DNA of 64,000 bases from Prevotella sp. (GTDB lineage Bacteria > Bacteroidota > Bacteroidia > Bacteroidales > Bacteroidaceae), in NCBI GenBank assembly GCA_017430675.1, contig JAFRMM010000047.1:10682-74681 (forward strand). The letters run 5' to 3'. Position 1 is the stretch's first letter; every line of letters begins with the position of its first letter. Positions 17,601-26,600 of the stretch are shown here, one piece after another. The notes under the pieces are model-generated. The model ran no database searches and had not been told where the DNA came from. It saw only the letters and a program-made list of their open reading frames with translations. A program made the position numbers and the translations under genes.

Positions 17601-17902
17601 ATCGCGCGCCCACGCACGGCAACCTCACGGTCCTTGTAACCCACATAACTGATAAGGAGAGTCGCATTCGCGGGAGCGTCAATGGAGAAGTTACCATCGA
17701 AGTCGGTCACAACACCACTCTGGGCACCCTTCAGTCTGACGGTTGCACCAATGAGCGCCTCTCCATTCTGATCAACAACCTGACCAGTAACCTTGATGGT
17801 CTGATCCTGTTGCACAGATGCCGTCGCAGTAGCCGGGCAGACTGTCAGTCCTACCATAGTTCCCAAGAACAGCATCGCAGAGAATAATACTTGTTTTCTC
17901 AT
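14681..17902 (-). CDS. SusC/RagA family TonB-dependent outer-membrane transporter, 1073 aa (arabinan-type locus)
   Basis: The outer-membrane oligosaccharide importer of the locus. A signal peptide (to about residue 29, TATASVQQ) is followed by a carboxypeptidase-regulatory-like domain (residues of about 36-112, DQNGEALIGATVRLKG, TDFDGNFSI). The SusC plug signature VVVGYGVQKKADLTGSVS is at about residues 117-134, and IYGSRAANGVVIITTKGG follows. The rest is a 22-strand barrel ending in an aromatic residue (INFTF). The length is typical. The promoter element TAATTTTG (17960-17953, minus) and a 21-bp-spaced direct repeat lie upstream, and the HTCS-like regulator gene precedes it. Polysaccharide specificity is inferred from the GH43 neighbours. 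Confidence 0.95.
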   Translation of the reverse strand: MRKQVLFSAMLFLGTMVGLTVCPATATASVQQDQTIKVTGQVVDQNGEALIGATVRLKGAQSGVVTDFDGNFSIDAPANATLLISYVGYKDREVAVRGRAILNQIELESDALMLDQVVVVGYGVQKKADLTGSVSIVNADELKRTSNSNISTMLEGKVAGVSVTTDGQPGADPTVRIRGIGTLNGNQAPLYVIDGVPMGTSIRDFSPNDIETIQVLKDASAGAIYGSRAANGVVIITTKGGKKDQPLKVDYKGYFGVDIVSNDKYDLMNADQYSNYLGIAASNSGTPLPGGYSLGSDGNYHFQDNTNTDWFKEAFKTGIRQNHNVNLSGGGAHNTYNIGLDYFDQKGTIEGSGPDFKRYTARVNNTMETKFIKFRTSLVYSHSDQNVMSIGNDNPYIQGLYGNLGNVLAGVLNMQPTIKAYDNSTWVLDDKVGSASGWQYDAYGYGVYYDTVHGDISAMNPLLVNNLLSRKTVVDRFVGTASADVDLLKMLGIESKNHQLTYKLNLSYSTTSCNDRVWIPAWIQSNRVYLAKENERLQKQHRKFTDALIENTLTYDGNIGLHHVNLVVGQTYEEENSSYLWAEGVNLSEPYYLQIQNAGTKNATSNEYKHTLASYLARLNYDYDGKYLLSGIVRRDGSSRLTKDDRWDTFTSVSVGWRFDKEKFFPIDRDIVNMFKLRASYGELGNEASVGDYAIEATMARNNMTYSFGNNAVTGSAISTYVNEFLAWEKRKTYNIGLDLAFFNNRVEFTAEWYKNKSEDLLYAVPVPASAGVANSTVTMNAASLENSGLEFSATYRNNDHALKHEISANLSTLRNKVTSLGFGTDQYITGSYITQVGEEVGKFYGWDYQGIIRTQSQLDELNAIAQANGFDEYQAGAQVGDCYYRDVNNDGQITADDQTVLGSGLPAVNFGLSAHLEYGIFDLSISTYGALGYHVADYLYNTLNSCYGYGNKDVAILGANQWEGSTYVSDVPRTYLSNPATLAWNDLFSDRKIQNAAYWKIANVELGCNLPNKWFADYVSGVRIYVSAQNLYTFTGYHGYNVDYAGGTFTPGYNYCSYPTPRSFMAGINFTF

Positions 17903-17952
17903 TGTGAATTGTTTTTAGTTTAAAAAATGATATTTGTTAGTGAAATTTTTCG

Positions 17953-17960
17953 CAAAATTA
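17953..17960 (-). promoter_or_regulatory. Promoter element of arabinan-type susC
   Basis: On the minus strand TAATTTTG (17960-17953) fits the TAnnTTTG form. It is 50 bases upstream of the susC start. No TTTG-like element is found at the usual 19-21 bp spacing; that place is taken by the first copy of a direct repeat. This pattern is expected of an activator-dependent promoter. Confidence 0.6.
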
Positions 17961-17980
17961 ATCAAATAACATCATCGGCT

Positions 17981-18014
17981 GGTGGATAAAACGATTTATT
18001 AGGTGGACAAAACG
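17981..18014 (-). promoter_or_regulatory. 21-bp-spaced direct repeat, probable regulator binding site
   Basis: GGTGGATAAAACG (17981-17993) and GGTGGACAAAACG (18002-18014) are identical at 12 of 13 bases and spaced by 21 bases, two helical turns. They lie just upstream of the susC promoter element, on the same face of the helix. AraC-type activators commonly bind such direct repeats next to the promoter. The HTCS-like gene starting upstream ends in an AraC-type DNA-binding domain and is the natural candidate. Confidence 0.65.
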
Positions 18015-18075
18015 TATTTTATCCAAACTAATGCAAAATCTCCACCTCTTGACGTATGTCAATGATACAGATCAA

Positions 18076-21060
18076 CTATTCTGTGTATGTGCTCGGACTC
18101 TTGCCGTATAGTTTAGTAAAGCAACGGGTGAAGTACTTCGGATCATTGAAGCCAACGGCGTAGGCCACCTCCGTGACATTCCTGTTGCCTGTCTTCGCCG
18201 TAAGCAGTTCCTTGGCCATGTTAAGTCTGTAGTTTCGAATAAACTGGCCAGCGGGCACGCCAACCTCGGCATTCAGGTGCTTGCTGGCTACCGTGCGGCT
18301 CATGCCGAGGGCATCGCAGAACTCCTGAACGCCGAACTCAGAGTCCATATAGTGATGCTCCATGATATCCATCACCCGTTCCATGAAAGGCTGTGTCGCC
18401 TTCATCACCTCTTCCTTGTCGGCTTCCACACTCTTCGTCACGCTATCCTTATAGCGCTGCTGGTTGTCGAGGATATTCTGGATGCGCGACTGCAATTGTG
18501 AAGGATTCTCAGACTCCTCCAAAACCTTACGGATCGGATTAAGCAACTGCTCCGCCTCACGGCGCTTCAGTTCAGCCACCCTCCTGTTATAGAGGTAGAT
18601 TACCAGCCCGACAAACAGGGCTATCAGCAACAGACGGAACCACCAACTGTTCCAGAAATGGGGATTCACCACCACATCCACCGAGATGACGTCATCGGTA
18701 TTAGCAGTAAGGGCTGACTGATAGCGTACTTCAAAAGTGTAGTGCCCTACTGGCAGGGCACTGTAGCGTACAGAGTGCTGCCCCGGCTTGAGCAGCGTCC
18801 ACTCATCTTCCAGTCCCTTCAGCCTGTAACTGAAGATGGCTTGTTCCTCATTGCCGTAGTTCAGGGCAGAAAAGGCAATATAGAAAGAACGGTTGCCCTC
18901 GCTGAGGTGGATTTTACGAGCAATCGATATGTCCTCTGACAGATATTCACTACCGGCAGTGACATCCTGGTTATCGACCATCAGTTGGGTAAATACCAGT
19001 TTGTCATAGGGCTTTGCCTCTGCATTTTCCCCCAGCACCTCTATCAGACCTCCTTCGCTACCGAGATAGATCACTCCCGATTCATCGCGCACAGCGGAGT
19101 TCCAATAGAAATGATGATTCACCAGTCCGCCACTCTCGAAGTAGTTTGTGAAGATACGCGTCTTCGGGTCATATACCGACAAACCGTTCTGGGTGGTCAC
19201 CCATAGACGGCCATTGGCATCCTCAACGATACCCTTGACACCAGCGAAGGCCAGACCATCTTCCGTTGTCAGGGCTTCAAAATGTCCACGCGAATCTGCT
19301 CCATCTTTTACCAACTGATAGAGGCCGTAGCCGTTACTGCCCAGCCAGAGGGTGCCGTCGCGGGTCTGGCAGAAGGATGAAATCTTATCTACGATGCGTG
19401 AGTTGTGCTCATCTAACTTGTGAGAGATTACCTCGTACTTAAAGGGGCTGTGCCTCTGACGTCCGGAATGGAGATTGACCCTGATCACGCCCTGCATACA
19501 ACCCATCCAGAGAAAGCCTTCGCAATCGACGATCGCTCCGATGTTTCCCGTGATATTACGACAGCCCTCAAACGGCTCCTCAATGTTACGGGTTTTGAAA
19601 TCGTAGAAATAAAGTCCGGCATTGCTACCAATCCATAGGCCGTCGTTGATGGTGTCAACGGCAAGCGCCCCCACGAAATTGGTAAGTCTCTGGAACTCCT
19701 CGGGCAGTTCCAGACGGGAGATGCGGTGCGCACCCATCCTGTCGGTCAGACAAGTGCCTCCGCCCCAGGTGCCTATCCACAGATGTCCATGATGATCGGC
19801 AGCAAGGGCCGACACACTGTTATGTGACAAGCCCGAATTGGCTGTCGTGTAATGGATGAAGCCGTCGGTGACTTTCTCACGCAGATTCAGGCCGCCTTCC
19901 ACGGTTCCCACCCATAACCGTCCGTCTGGTTCCACGTACATGGCGTTCACTGGGTTAGGAGAAAGCGAGTGAGGATCGCTGGTGTGAACAGAGTTGCGCA
20001 GCAACAGGCGTTGGGGAGCCAGACAGGCGATGCCGCCCGACTCTGTGCCTATCCAGATATGCCCATGATAGACGCGGATACAATCCACGAAATCGCTTTT
20101 CAGGGGAATGCTGCTCTCTGTAGTCCATGCGGTAAAACTGTCTGAGAGATCGTCGTAGATGTTGACGCCACAAAGAGAGCCCACCAGCAGACGGTTGTCA
20201 GACGTGACCGCCAGACTCGACAGGAATACATGGGAGAGGGATCCCGGGGCATCTGAATGGTGATACTCATACAGTTCCTGCTGATAGGGAGCATAGCGAA
20301 ACAGTCCCAGATTGGTCGAGATCCACACCGCGTTATTACGTTTTAGTATGTCGGTAATATAGTGGTTCTGCAAGGGTTTCAACAAGGTGGATATCTCTTC
20401 ACGCACCAGTTTCCCGCCTTTCTCCACCAACCGGTATAGTCCGCCGTCGATGCCTATCCACGGCTTGCCGTTCTCTTCGACGTCACAGATGGCTATGTCA
20501 AGCATTCTCCAACGGTGGGGGTAACTATAGATATGTTCCACCTGCCCCTGGGAGTCGAAAGACACAAGCGACACCTGACGGTCTGTGATAATCCAGATGC
20601 GACCAAGGGCATCGTGGTAGCATCTGATGGAGGGGAGGATCAGCAGTTTTTGCAGTTCAGGGTGGTCGGGCACCACAGCCTTCATGGTTTTCAGGTCGAT
20701 AATGTTGATACCCTCATCGAAGGCCACCCATAGTCTATGGAAGTTATCTTCGGTAATACTTCGGCAAGACTTGCTGTTCAGGTCGAGACGCGGTTCCATG
20801 ACACCATAGCCATCATAACGCACCAGTCCGCCGCCATAGGTAGAAATCCAGAGGAATCCGTTGGAATCCTTGAAGATATCATTGACATGATTATGGGGAA
20901 GGCCGTTGCTCAGATCCAGATAGGTCAGGTTATACCGGTCTGTCAGCAGGTTACCGGCAAAAGAAAAGGTGAAAGGGTGAAAAAGTGAAAAGGTGAAGAG
21001 TAGTAACAGTTTCTGCCACCACGACTTCCCGGCTTGATATTTCAGTTTTTCCTTCCTCAC
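18076..21060 (-). CDS. HTCS-like membrane regulator without kinase and receiver domains, 994 aa
   Basis: This looks like a hybrid two-component system sensor, but a large part is missing. Residues 1-36 form a signal anchor. About residues 40-720 are two seven-bladed propellers of the two-component-regulator type, with repeated motifs such as DSNGFLWISTYGGGL and DHHGHLWIGTWGGG. A Y_Y_Y-type Ig-like domain (about 725-800) is followed by a membrane helix (about 804-826). A 70-residue charged coiled segment then leads to an AraC-type helix-turn-helix (about 900-994). Canonical HTCS proteins of about 1300-1400 residues have a histidine kinase and a receiver between membrane helix and HTH. I find no H-box, N/G boxes or receiver here. 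It is 12 bases downstream of the MFS transporter gene and upstream of the arabinan susC. Confidence 0.9.
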   Translation of the reverse strand: MRKEKLKYQAGKSWWQKLLLLFTFSLFHPFTFSFAGNLLTDRYNLTYLDLSNGLPHNHVNDIFKDSNGFLWISTYGGGLVRYDGYGVMEPRLDLNSKSCRSITEDNFHRLWVAFDEGINIIDLKTMKAVVPDHPELQKLLILPSIRCYHDALGRIWIITDRQVSLVSFDSQGQVEHIYSYPHRWRMLDIAICDVEENGKPWIGIDGGLYRLVEKGGKLVREEISTLLKPLQNHYITDILKRNNAVWISTNLGLFRYAPYQQELYEYHHSDAPGSLSHVFLSSLAVTSDNRLLVGSLCGVNIYDDLSDSFTAWTTESSIPLKSDFVDCIRVYHGHIWIGTESGGIACLAPQRLLLRNSVHTSDPHSLSPNPVNAMYVEPDGRLWVGTVEGGLNLREKVTDGFIHYTTANSGLSHNSVSALAADHHGHLWIGTWGGGTCLTDRMGAHRISRLELPEEFQRLTNFVGALAVDTINDGLWIGSNAGLYFYDFKTRNIEEPFEGCRNITGNIGAIVDCEGFLWMGCMQGVIRVNLHSGRQRHSPFKYEVISHKLDEHNSRIVDKISSFCQTRDGTLWLGSNGYGLYQLVKDGADSRGHFEALTTEDGLAFAGVKGIVEDANGRLWVTTQNGLSVYDPKTRIFTNYFESGGLVNHHFYWNSAVRDESGVIYLGSEGGLIEVLGENAEAKPYDKLVFTQLMVDNQDVTAGSEYLSEDISIARKIHLSEGNRSFYIAFSALNYGNEEQAIFSYRLKGLEDEWTLLKPGQHSVRYSALPVGHYTFEVRYQSALTANTDDVISVDVVVNPHFWNSWWFRLLLIALFVGLVIYLYNRRVAELKRREAEQLLNPIRKVLEESENPSQLQSRIQNILDNQQRYKDSVTKSVEADKEEVMKATQPFMERVMDIMEHHYMDSEFGVQEFCDALGMSRTVASKHLNAEVGVPAGQFIRNYRLNMAKELLTAKTGNRNVTEVAYAVGFNDPKYFTRCFTKLYGKSPSTYTE

Positions 21061-21072
21061 TTTCTCACATTC

Positions 21073-22383
21073 TCACCTTTTTCCTTTCTCATCATTAATC
21101 ACATAAACACATGCCATCGCGATTAGGAAACTGATACCGGCGACGGTCATCATCGTCGATTGATGGTGCCCCACCAAGGAAAGTATCGTTCCGCCACAGA
21201 GAGCAGCAACAATCTGGGGAATACAGATGGTGCCATTGAACAAACCAAGATAAGCACCCATGTGACCATAGCCCTGTAGGGCATTTGTTACAAACGTGAA
21301 CGGCATTGCCAGCATGGCGGCCCAGGCACAGCCAATCAGAATGAAGGGAACGAACAAGACATACTGGTCGTGGATGAATGGCACGATGATAAAGCCCACA
21401 CCACCTAAGGCAAGACTTGCAGCATAAGCCCACTTGGTGTTCTTGAACTGCGGGAGCATAGCCGCCCAAACAACACTGCCCACGGCCTGTACGGCAAAGA
21501 GGATACCCGTCCAGTTGCCGGCCTCCTGAAAGGCCTCACTCGACGCGTCGGTCGTTTCCCATACACCTTCGGCAATGGCACCTGTCGTGTAGTTCCACAT
21601 ATAGAGCATCGCAGCCCAGGAGAAGAACTGTACCAGACCCACCTTCCAGAACGTAGAGGGCGCATTCTTCAGCAAGGTGATCCAGTTGGCACTCTCCTCC
21701 TTCTCCTCGGAGACAGGGTTATATTCAGCATATTCCTGGGGATTCCACTCCTTCACCTTCGAAGTAGTGTAGATGACACAGAGGATGAGGATGGCAGCGC
21801 CGATATAGAACGACCAGATGACCGAGTCGGGCACCACACCCTTCTCCGCCACATTACTGATGCCTATAAACGTAAACACGAAGGGGAACACATAACCCAT
21901 CACCGATCCCGCATTGCAGAGGAACGACTGGATACTATACGCCTTGGCCTTCTGCTTCTCGTTCACCATGTCGCCCACCAACATCTTAAACGGCTGCATC
22001 GCCATGTTGATGCTGGTGTCGAGGAACATCAGTGAGATCAGTCCGAACATCATGGCCGCACCGACCGTCAGACCGAGCGACCCGGAGTTGGGCAGCAGAC
22101 ACATCACCAACACGGCCACAGCGGCACCGATAAACAGATAAGGTATGCGGCGACCGAAACGTGTCCATGTCTTGTCGGAGAGTGTGCCAACAATCGGTTG
22201 CACAAGGATTCCCATCAACGGCGGCAGGATCCAGAAATAACTCAGGTTGTGAGGATCGGCACCAAGCGTGGCGAAGATCCTGGAGATGTTGGCACTCTGC
22301 AGGGCATAAGCGATCTGCACGCCGAAGAACCCGAAACTCAGGTTCCATAACTTCCAAAAACTTAAATCAGGCTTCTGTTTCAT
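21073..22383 (-). CDS. MFS sugar transporter (GPH/SLC45-like), 436 aa
   Basis: An inner-membrane transporter with about twelve hydrophobic segments. Its N-terminal region (LSFGFFGVQIAYALQ, then GILVQPIVGTLSDKTWTRFGRR) is the signature of the GPH / SLC45-like group, which in Bacteroidetes often sits in maltose or starch loci. The DK...GRR cytoplasmic loop motif of the major facilitator family is at about residues 68-78. It lies 30 bases downstream of the LacI-family regulator gene and 12 bases upstream of the HTCS-like gene, all on the minus strand, so the three are probably co-transcribed. A role in taking maltose or maltooligosaccharides from the periplasm into the cytoplasm is inferred from context. 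Confidence 0.88.
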   Translation of the reverse strand: MKQKPDLSFWKLWNLSFGFFGVQIAYALQSANISRIFATLGADPHNLSYFWILPPLMGILVQPIVGTLSDKTWTRFGRRIPYLFIGAAVAVLVMCLLPNSGSLGLTVGAAMMFGLISLMFLDTSINMAMQPFKMLVGDMVNEKQKAKAYSIQSFLCNAGSVMGYVFPFVFTFIGISNVAEKGVVPDSVIWSFYIGAAILILCVIYTTSKVKEWNPQEYAEYNPVSEEKEESANWITLLKNAPSTFWKVGLVQFFSWAAMLYMWNYTTGAIAEGVWETTDASSEAFQEAGNWTGILFAVQAVGSVVWAAMLPQFKNTKWAYAASLALGGVGFIIVPFIHDQYVLFVPFILIGCAWAAMLAMPFTFVTNALQGYGHMGAYLGLFNGTICIPQIVAALCGGTILSLVGHHQSTMMTVAGISFLIAMACVYVINDEKGKR

Positions 22384-22413
22384 GATTATATTTAATACCT
22401 AATTAATAATGCA

Positions 22414-23439
22414 TTATCTCGTTGTTCCTCGGATGACAAGGCGGGTGCGCACGATGCGCTTCTCCACCTTCTCCACCGGGCTCAGACCTTCCACTTTGTC
22501 CATCAGGATCTCTGCAGCCTCTTCTCCCACGCGGTGGCCACGCTGCTCTACCGTTGTCAGCATCGGGTCACAGGCGATGGCCCGTTGTCCGTTGGTGAAG
22601 CCGCAGATACCGATGTCCTCCGGCACGCGGTAGCCTGAACGCTTGACGGTATAAAGGATGCCAATGGCCGTATCGTCATTCACGGCAAAGAATCCGTCTG
22701 GCGGGGTGTCCAGTGCGAGGATGTCGGGCGTCATTGTCTCTGCGTCGGCGCGGTTGTCACAGACACAGACTATCTGGTCATCCACCGTCATGCCATGCTT
22801 CAGAAGGGCATCCTTATAGCCGTTGTACCGGTTCTTGGAAATCTCCAGGTTCATCGGACTGCCATAGAAGGCGATGCGCTTACAGCCCGTCTCTATCAGA
22901 TGGGTCACGGCGTTATAGGCTCCCATATAGTCATCCACCACCACACGACTGGCGTTCACACCCGTACAGATCCGGTCATAGAACACCATCGGGATCCCGG
23001 CGTCCAACAGTTTCTGATAGTGATCGTAGTTCCGCGTGTCCTTCGCCTGTGAGACGATGACGCCACAGACCTTGTAACGGTGGAAGTTCTCACAGATACG
23101 GGCTTCGCGCTCATACTGCTCCCCGCTGAGGGCCACCATGATACTGAATCCCCGGGCGGCAGTGGCCTCCTCTATACCTGTCAGGATAGAAGAAAAATAA
23201 TAGTGGGTAAACTCCGGTACGATCACGCCGATGATACGCTGCGGCATCACCCGACTGTGGCGCAGAGCCTCTCCGATGGCGTTCGGGTAGAAGTTGTGCT
23301 CCCGGGCAAATGCCTGAATAGCCTTCCGCCGCTCCTCACTGATGCGAGGGGAGTCTTTCAGGGCACGCGACACCGTTGCCACGGAGATTCCAAACTCCTT
23401 GGCAATATCCTTCATCGTCATAGGTACATGTTCTTTCAT
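22414..23439 (-). CDS. LacI family transcriptional regulator, 341 aa
   Basis: A DNA-binding regulator with an N-terminal LacI helix-turn-helix (MTMKDIAKEFGIS, VATVSRALKDSPRISEE) followed by a hinge helix and a periplasmic-binding-protein-like effector domain (about residues 65-341, for example IIGVIVPEFTHYYFS and GICGFTNG). The listed start is the ATG at 23439; the ATG at 23421 would begin exactly at the conserved MTMKDIAK and is equally likely. It is divergent from the starch-type susC, with a perfect 14-bp palindrome midway between the two promoters. Its position and the repeated palindrome at the alpha-amylase gene make it the likely regulator of starch use. Effector sugar is unknown. Confidence 0.95.
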   Translation of the reverse strand: MKEHVPMTMKDIAKEFGISVATVSRALKDSPRISEERRKAIQAFAREHNFYPNAIGEALRHSRVMPQRIIGVIVPEFTHYYFSSILTGIEEATAARGFSIMVALSGEQYEREARICENFHRYKVCGVIVSQAKDTRNYDHYQKLLDAGIPMVFYDRICTGVNASRVVVDDYMGAYNAVTHLIETGCKRIAFYGSPMNLEISKNRYNGYKDALLKHGMTVDDQIVCVCDNRADAETMTPDILALDTPPDGFFAVNDDTAIGILYTVKRSGYRVPEDIGICGFTNGQRAIACDPMLTTVEQRGHRVGEEAAEILMDKVEGLSPVEKVEKRIVRTRLVIRGTTR

Positions 23440-23462
23440 CCGGTTTCTAATGATCCACGATG

Positions 23463-23470
23463 CAAAGATA
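23463..23470 (-). promoter_or_regulatory. Promoter element of the lacI-MFS transcript
   Basis: TATCTTTG on the minus strand (23470-23463), 24 bases before the regulator start codon. The centre of the palindrome at 23527-23540 is 63.5 bp upstream. No good TTTG element is present at 19-21 bp. Confidence 0.65.
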
Positions 23471-23526
23471 CAAAAAAAACAAATAACTGTCTCTATCTCT
23501 TAACAAATAATGTACGCACGCACCCG

Positions 23527-23540
23527 TGCAAACGTTTGCA
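23527..23540. promoter_or_regulatory. LacI-type operator between divergent lacI and starch susC
   Basis: TGCAAACGTTTGCA is a perfect 14-bp palindrome with the central CG typical of LacI/PurR/CcpA-family operators. Its centre (23533.5) lies 62.5 bp from the susC TATCTTTG and 63.5 bp from the lacI TATCTTTG. It is well upstream of both promoters, not on top of them. The 12-bp core occurs again at 41106-41117 in front of the alpha-amylase. Confidence 0.85.
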
Positions 23541-23595
23541 TAGCATAATTGTATCTTTTTTAGGCAAAAAGAGCATAATATAATAAAAAGAACCC

Positions 23596-23603
23596 TATCT
23601 TTG
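23596..23603 (+). promoter_or_regulatory. Promoter element of starch-type susC operon
   Basis: TATCTTTG followed by CACCATAAA. The upstream TTTG element is not recognisable at 19-21 bp, consistent with activator dependence. It leaves a leader of about 60 bases before the susC ATG at 23674. The amylase promoter shares TATCTTTGCACCAT. Confidence 0.75.
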
Positions 23604-23673
23604 CACCATAAAACCTAAGCCTCACAAATAATAACGATATAACAAAATAAACAATTAACTCTAATTAAAAGTA

Positions 23674-26600
23674 ATGATGAAGCAGGTAAACATTCAATTT
23701 CCGCTTAGGATGCTCGGCCTTATCTTTGGGCTGTTCCTATCGGTAAGCGCCTTTGCCCAGATGGAGGTTAAAGGCCATGTGAAAGATGCTGCAGGCGACG
23801 ACATTATCGGCGCAACGGTTCGCGTTGAGGGCACACAGACGGCCACCGTGACCGACTTCGACGGAAACTTCGTGCTGAAAGCAAATGAAGGTGCAGACAT
23901 TACCGTGACCTACATCGGCTACCAGCCCGTGACGGTCAAGGCTGCTCCCACTGTTGAAGTAACACTGCAGGATGACCAGACCGTTCTCCAGGATGTGGTG
24001 GTCATCGGTTATGGTGCAGTGAAGAAGAGCGACCTGACTGGATCTGTCACCGCCCTGAAGCCCGATTCCAAGAACAAGGGTCTGGTGGTGAATCCACAGG
24101 ACATGCTCGCCGGTAAGGTGGCTGGCGTGAACATCACCAGCAACGACGGTACCCCTGGTGGTGGTGCCCAGATCCGCATCCGTGGCGGCTCGTCACTGAA
24201 CGCCTCCAACGACCCGCTGATCGTGATCGACGGTGTGGCCATGGACAACAACGGCGTGAAGGGTCTTGCCAACCCCCTCTCGATGATCAATCCGCAGGAT
24301 ATCGAATCGTTCAACGTGCTGAAGGATGCTTCAGCAACCGCTATTTATGGTAGCCGTGGTTCTAATGGTGTCATCATCATCACCACGAAGAAGGGTCGCA
24401 AGGGCAGTGCACCTCAGGTATCCTACGCAGGAAGCCTGACCGTCAGCCAGAAGAAAAAGACCCTCGACGTGATGGACGGCAATCAGTTCCGTAGCCTTAT
24501 CGAGCAGATTGCCGGTAAGGACAGCGAGGCTTACAGCGTTCTCGGTACCGCCAATACCGACTGGCAGAAAGAGATCTACCGCACAGCCATCTCCCACGAC
24601 CACAACCTGACTGTTGCCGGTGCCGCAGGTTTCCTGCCCTACCGCGTATCAGTTGGCTATACCGACCAACAGGGTATCCTGAAGACTTCAGACTTCAAGC
24701 GTGTGACGGCTGCCGTGAACCTCAGTCCGTCACTACTCGACGATCATCTGAACCTGAACCTGAATGCCAAGGGCATGTACTCCCGTTCACAGTATGCCGA
24801 CGGTGGTGCAGTAGGTGCTGCCACCAGCATGGACCCGACACAGGATCCCTACGAATATACGTCGGAATACCACAATGCCATGGCTGGCCTGAGCACGGCC
24901 AACTTCGGCGGTTACTTTGAGTGGCCCACCGGTGCTGCCTACGGCGATCCCGCCTGGCCCTATACCGTTGAGCGCAATGCGACGAAGAACCCTATCGCCA
25001 TGCTGAACGAGAAAGACGATGTGGCCCACAGCCGTGCCTTCATCGGCAGTGCCGACATCGACTATAAGATCCACGGCTTCGAGGATCTGCGCCTCCACCT
25101 GACACTGGGTCTCGACATTTCCAAGGGTAAGCAGTGGACAACCTATTCTTCTGCCTCTCCTGCCAACCCCTACTATGGCAATAAAGGCTGGGAAGAGATT
25201 ACCAAGCGTAACCTCCAACTCTCTGCCTACGCACAGTATTATAAGGATTTCGGCAAGATCCACCACTTCGACATCATGGGTGGTTACGAGTGGCAGCGCT
25301 TCTGGCGTTCCAAGAAGAACAACTACTGGGGAGCCGTTCCCGCCACCAACCCGACGAATCCCGGTGCATACTATAATTGGGGACTTTACAATTTCAAGAC
25401 AGAGAACTACCTCGTATCTTTCTTCGGCCGTATGAACTACACGCTGTTGGACCGTTACATGCTGACTGCCACCGTCCGTGACGACGGTTCCAGCCGCTTC
25501 CAGGACCACTGGGCACTCTTCCCCTCTGTCGCACTGGCATGGAAGATCAACGAGGAGGCCTTCCTGAAGAACGTCAATGAACTGAGCGACCTGAAACTCC
25601 GCCTCGGCTATGGTAAGACCGGTCAGCAGGAACTGCCCTCAGACGAAAAACTCAGTACCGACTATCTGTGGATTCCCAACTATTCGATCAGCACGGGTAC
25701 CAACGGTTACTATCCCGTCACCGGTGATGGTACACTCTATCGTCCAAACAACTATCAGCCCGACCTGAAGTGGGAGACCACCACGACTTATAACGTCGGT
25801 CTTGACTTCGGTCTGTTCAACCAGCGGTTCACTGCCAGCGTTGATGTCTATCTGCGTAAGACAACCGACCTGCTGAACTACGCACCGACCGTAGCCATGT
25901 CAGCCTTCCGCAACCAGGCCTGGCAGAACATCGGTTCCATGGAGAACAAGGGTGTTGAGGTCACGCTCGGTTTCAAGCCCATCCAGACCGATAATTTCTA
26001 CTGGACAGTCGATTACAACTTCACGTACAACCACAATGAGATCACCGACCTGAGCGGTGTCTCTACCGACGGTTCGCCCGTGCCTAACACCGGCATCACC
26101 ATCGGTACCGACAAGTACCTGCAGTATAACCAGGTGGGGTATCCCATGAACTCCTTCTACGTATATCAGCAGGCTTACGACAAGAATGGCAACGCCATTG
26201 AGAATGCTGTCGTCGATCGCAACGGTGACGGCCAGATCACGCCCGACGACCGCTACTTCTACAAGAAGCCGGCTCCCGATGTGACGATGGGTCTGAGTTC
26301 CCGCATGGAGTGGAAGAACTGGGACTTCGGCTTCTCACTCCGCGCCAGTTTCAACAACTACGTGTTCGACAACATCACGGCCGGTATGACCAACATGAAC
26401 CCGAATGAGGTCTATAACTCATTCCACGTATTGAACAACCGTCCCGTGAACGCCATGTCCGAGGGCCGCTACACCTATGCCGTGACCGCACAGATCGTCG
26501 ATCGCTACGTGCACAACGCCTCGTTCCTGAAGTGTGACAACATCACGCTCGGCTACTCGTTCGCCGACCTGTTCAAGTGCGGCAACTGGCACGGTCTGGC

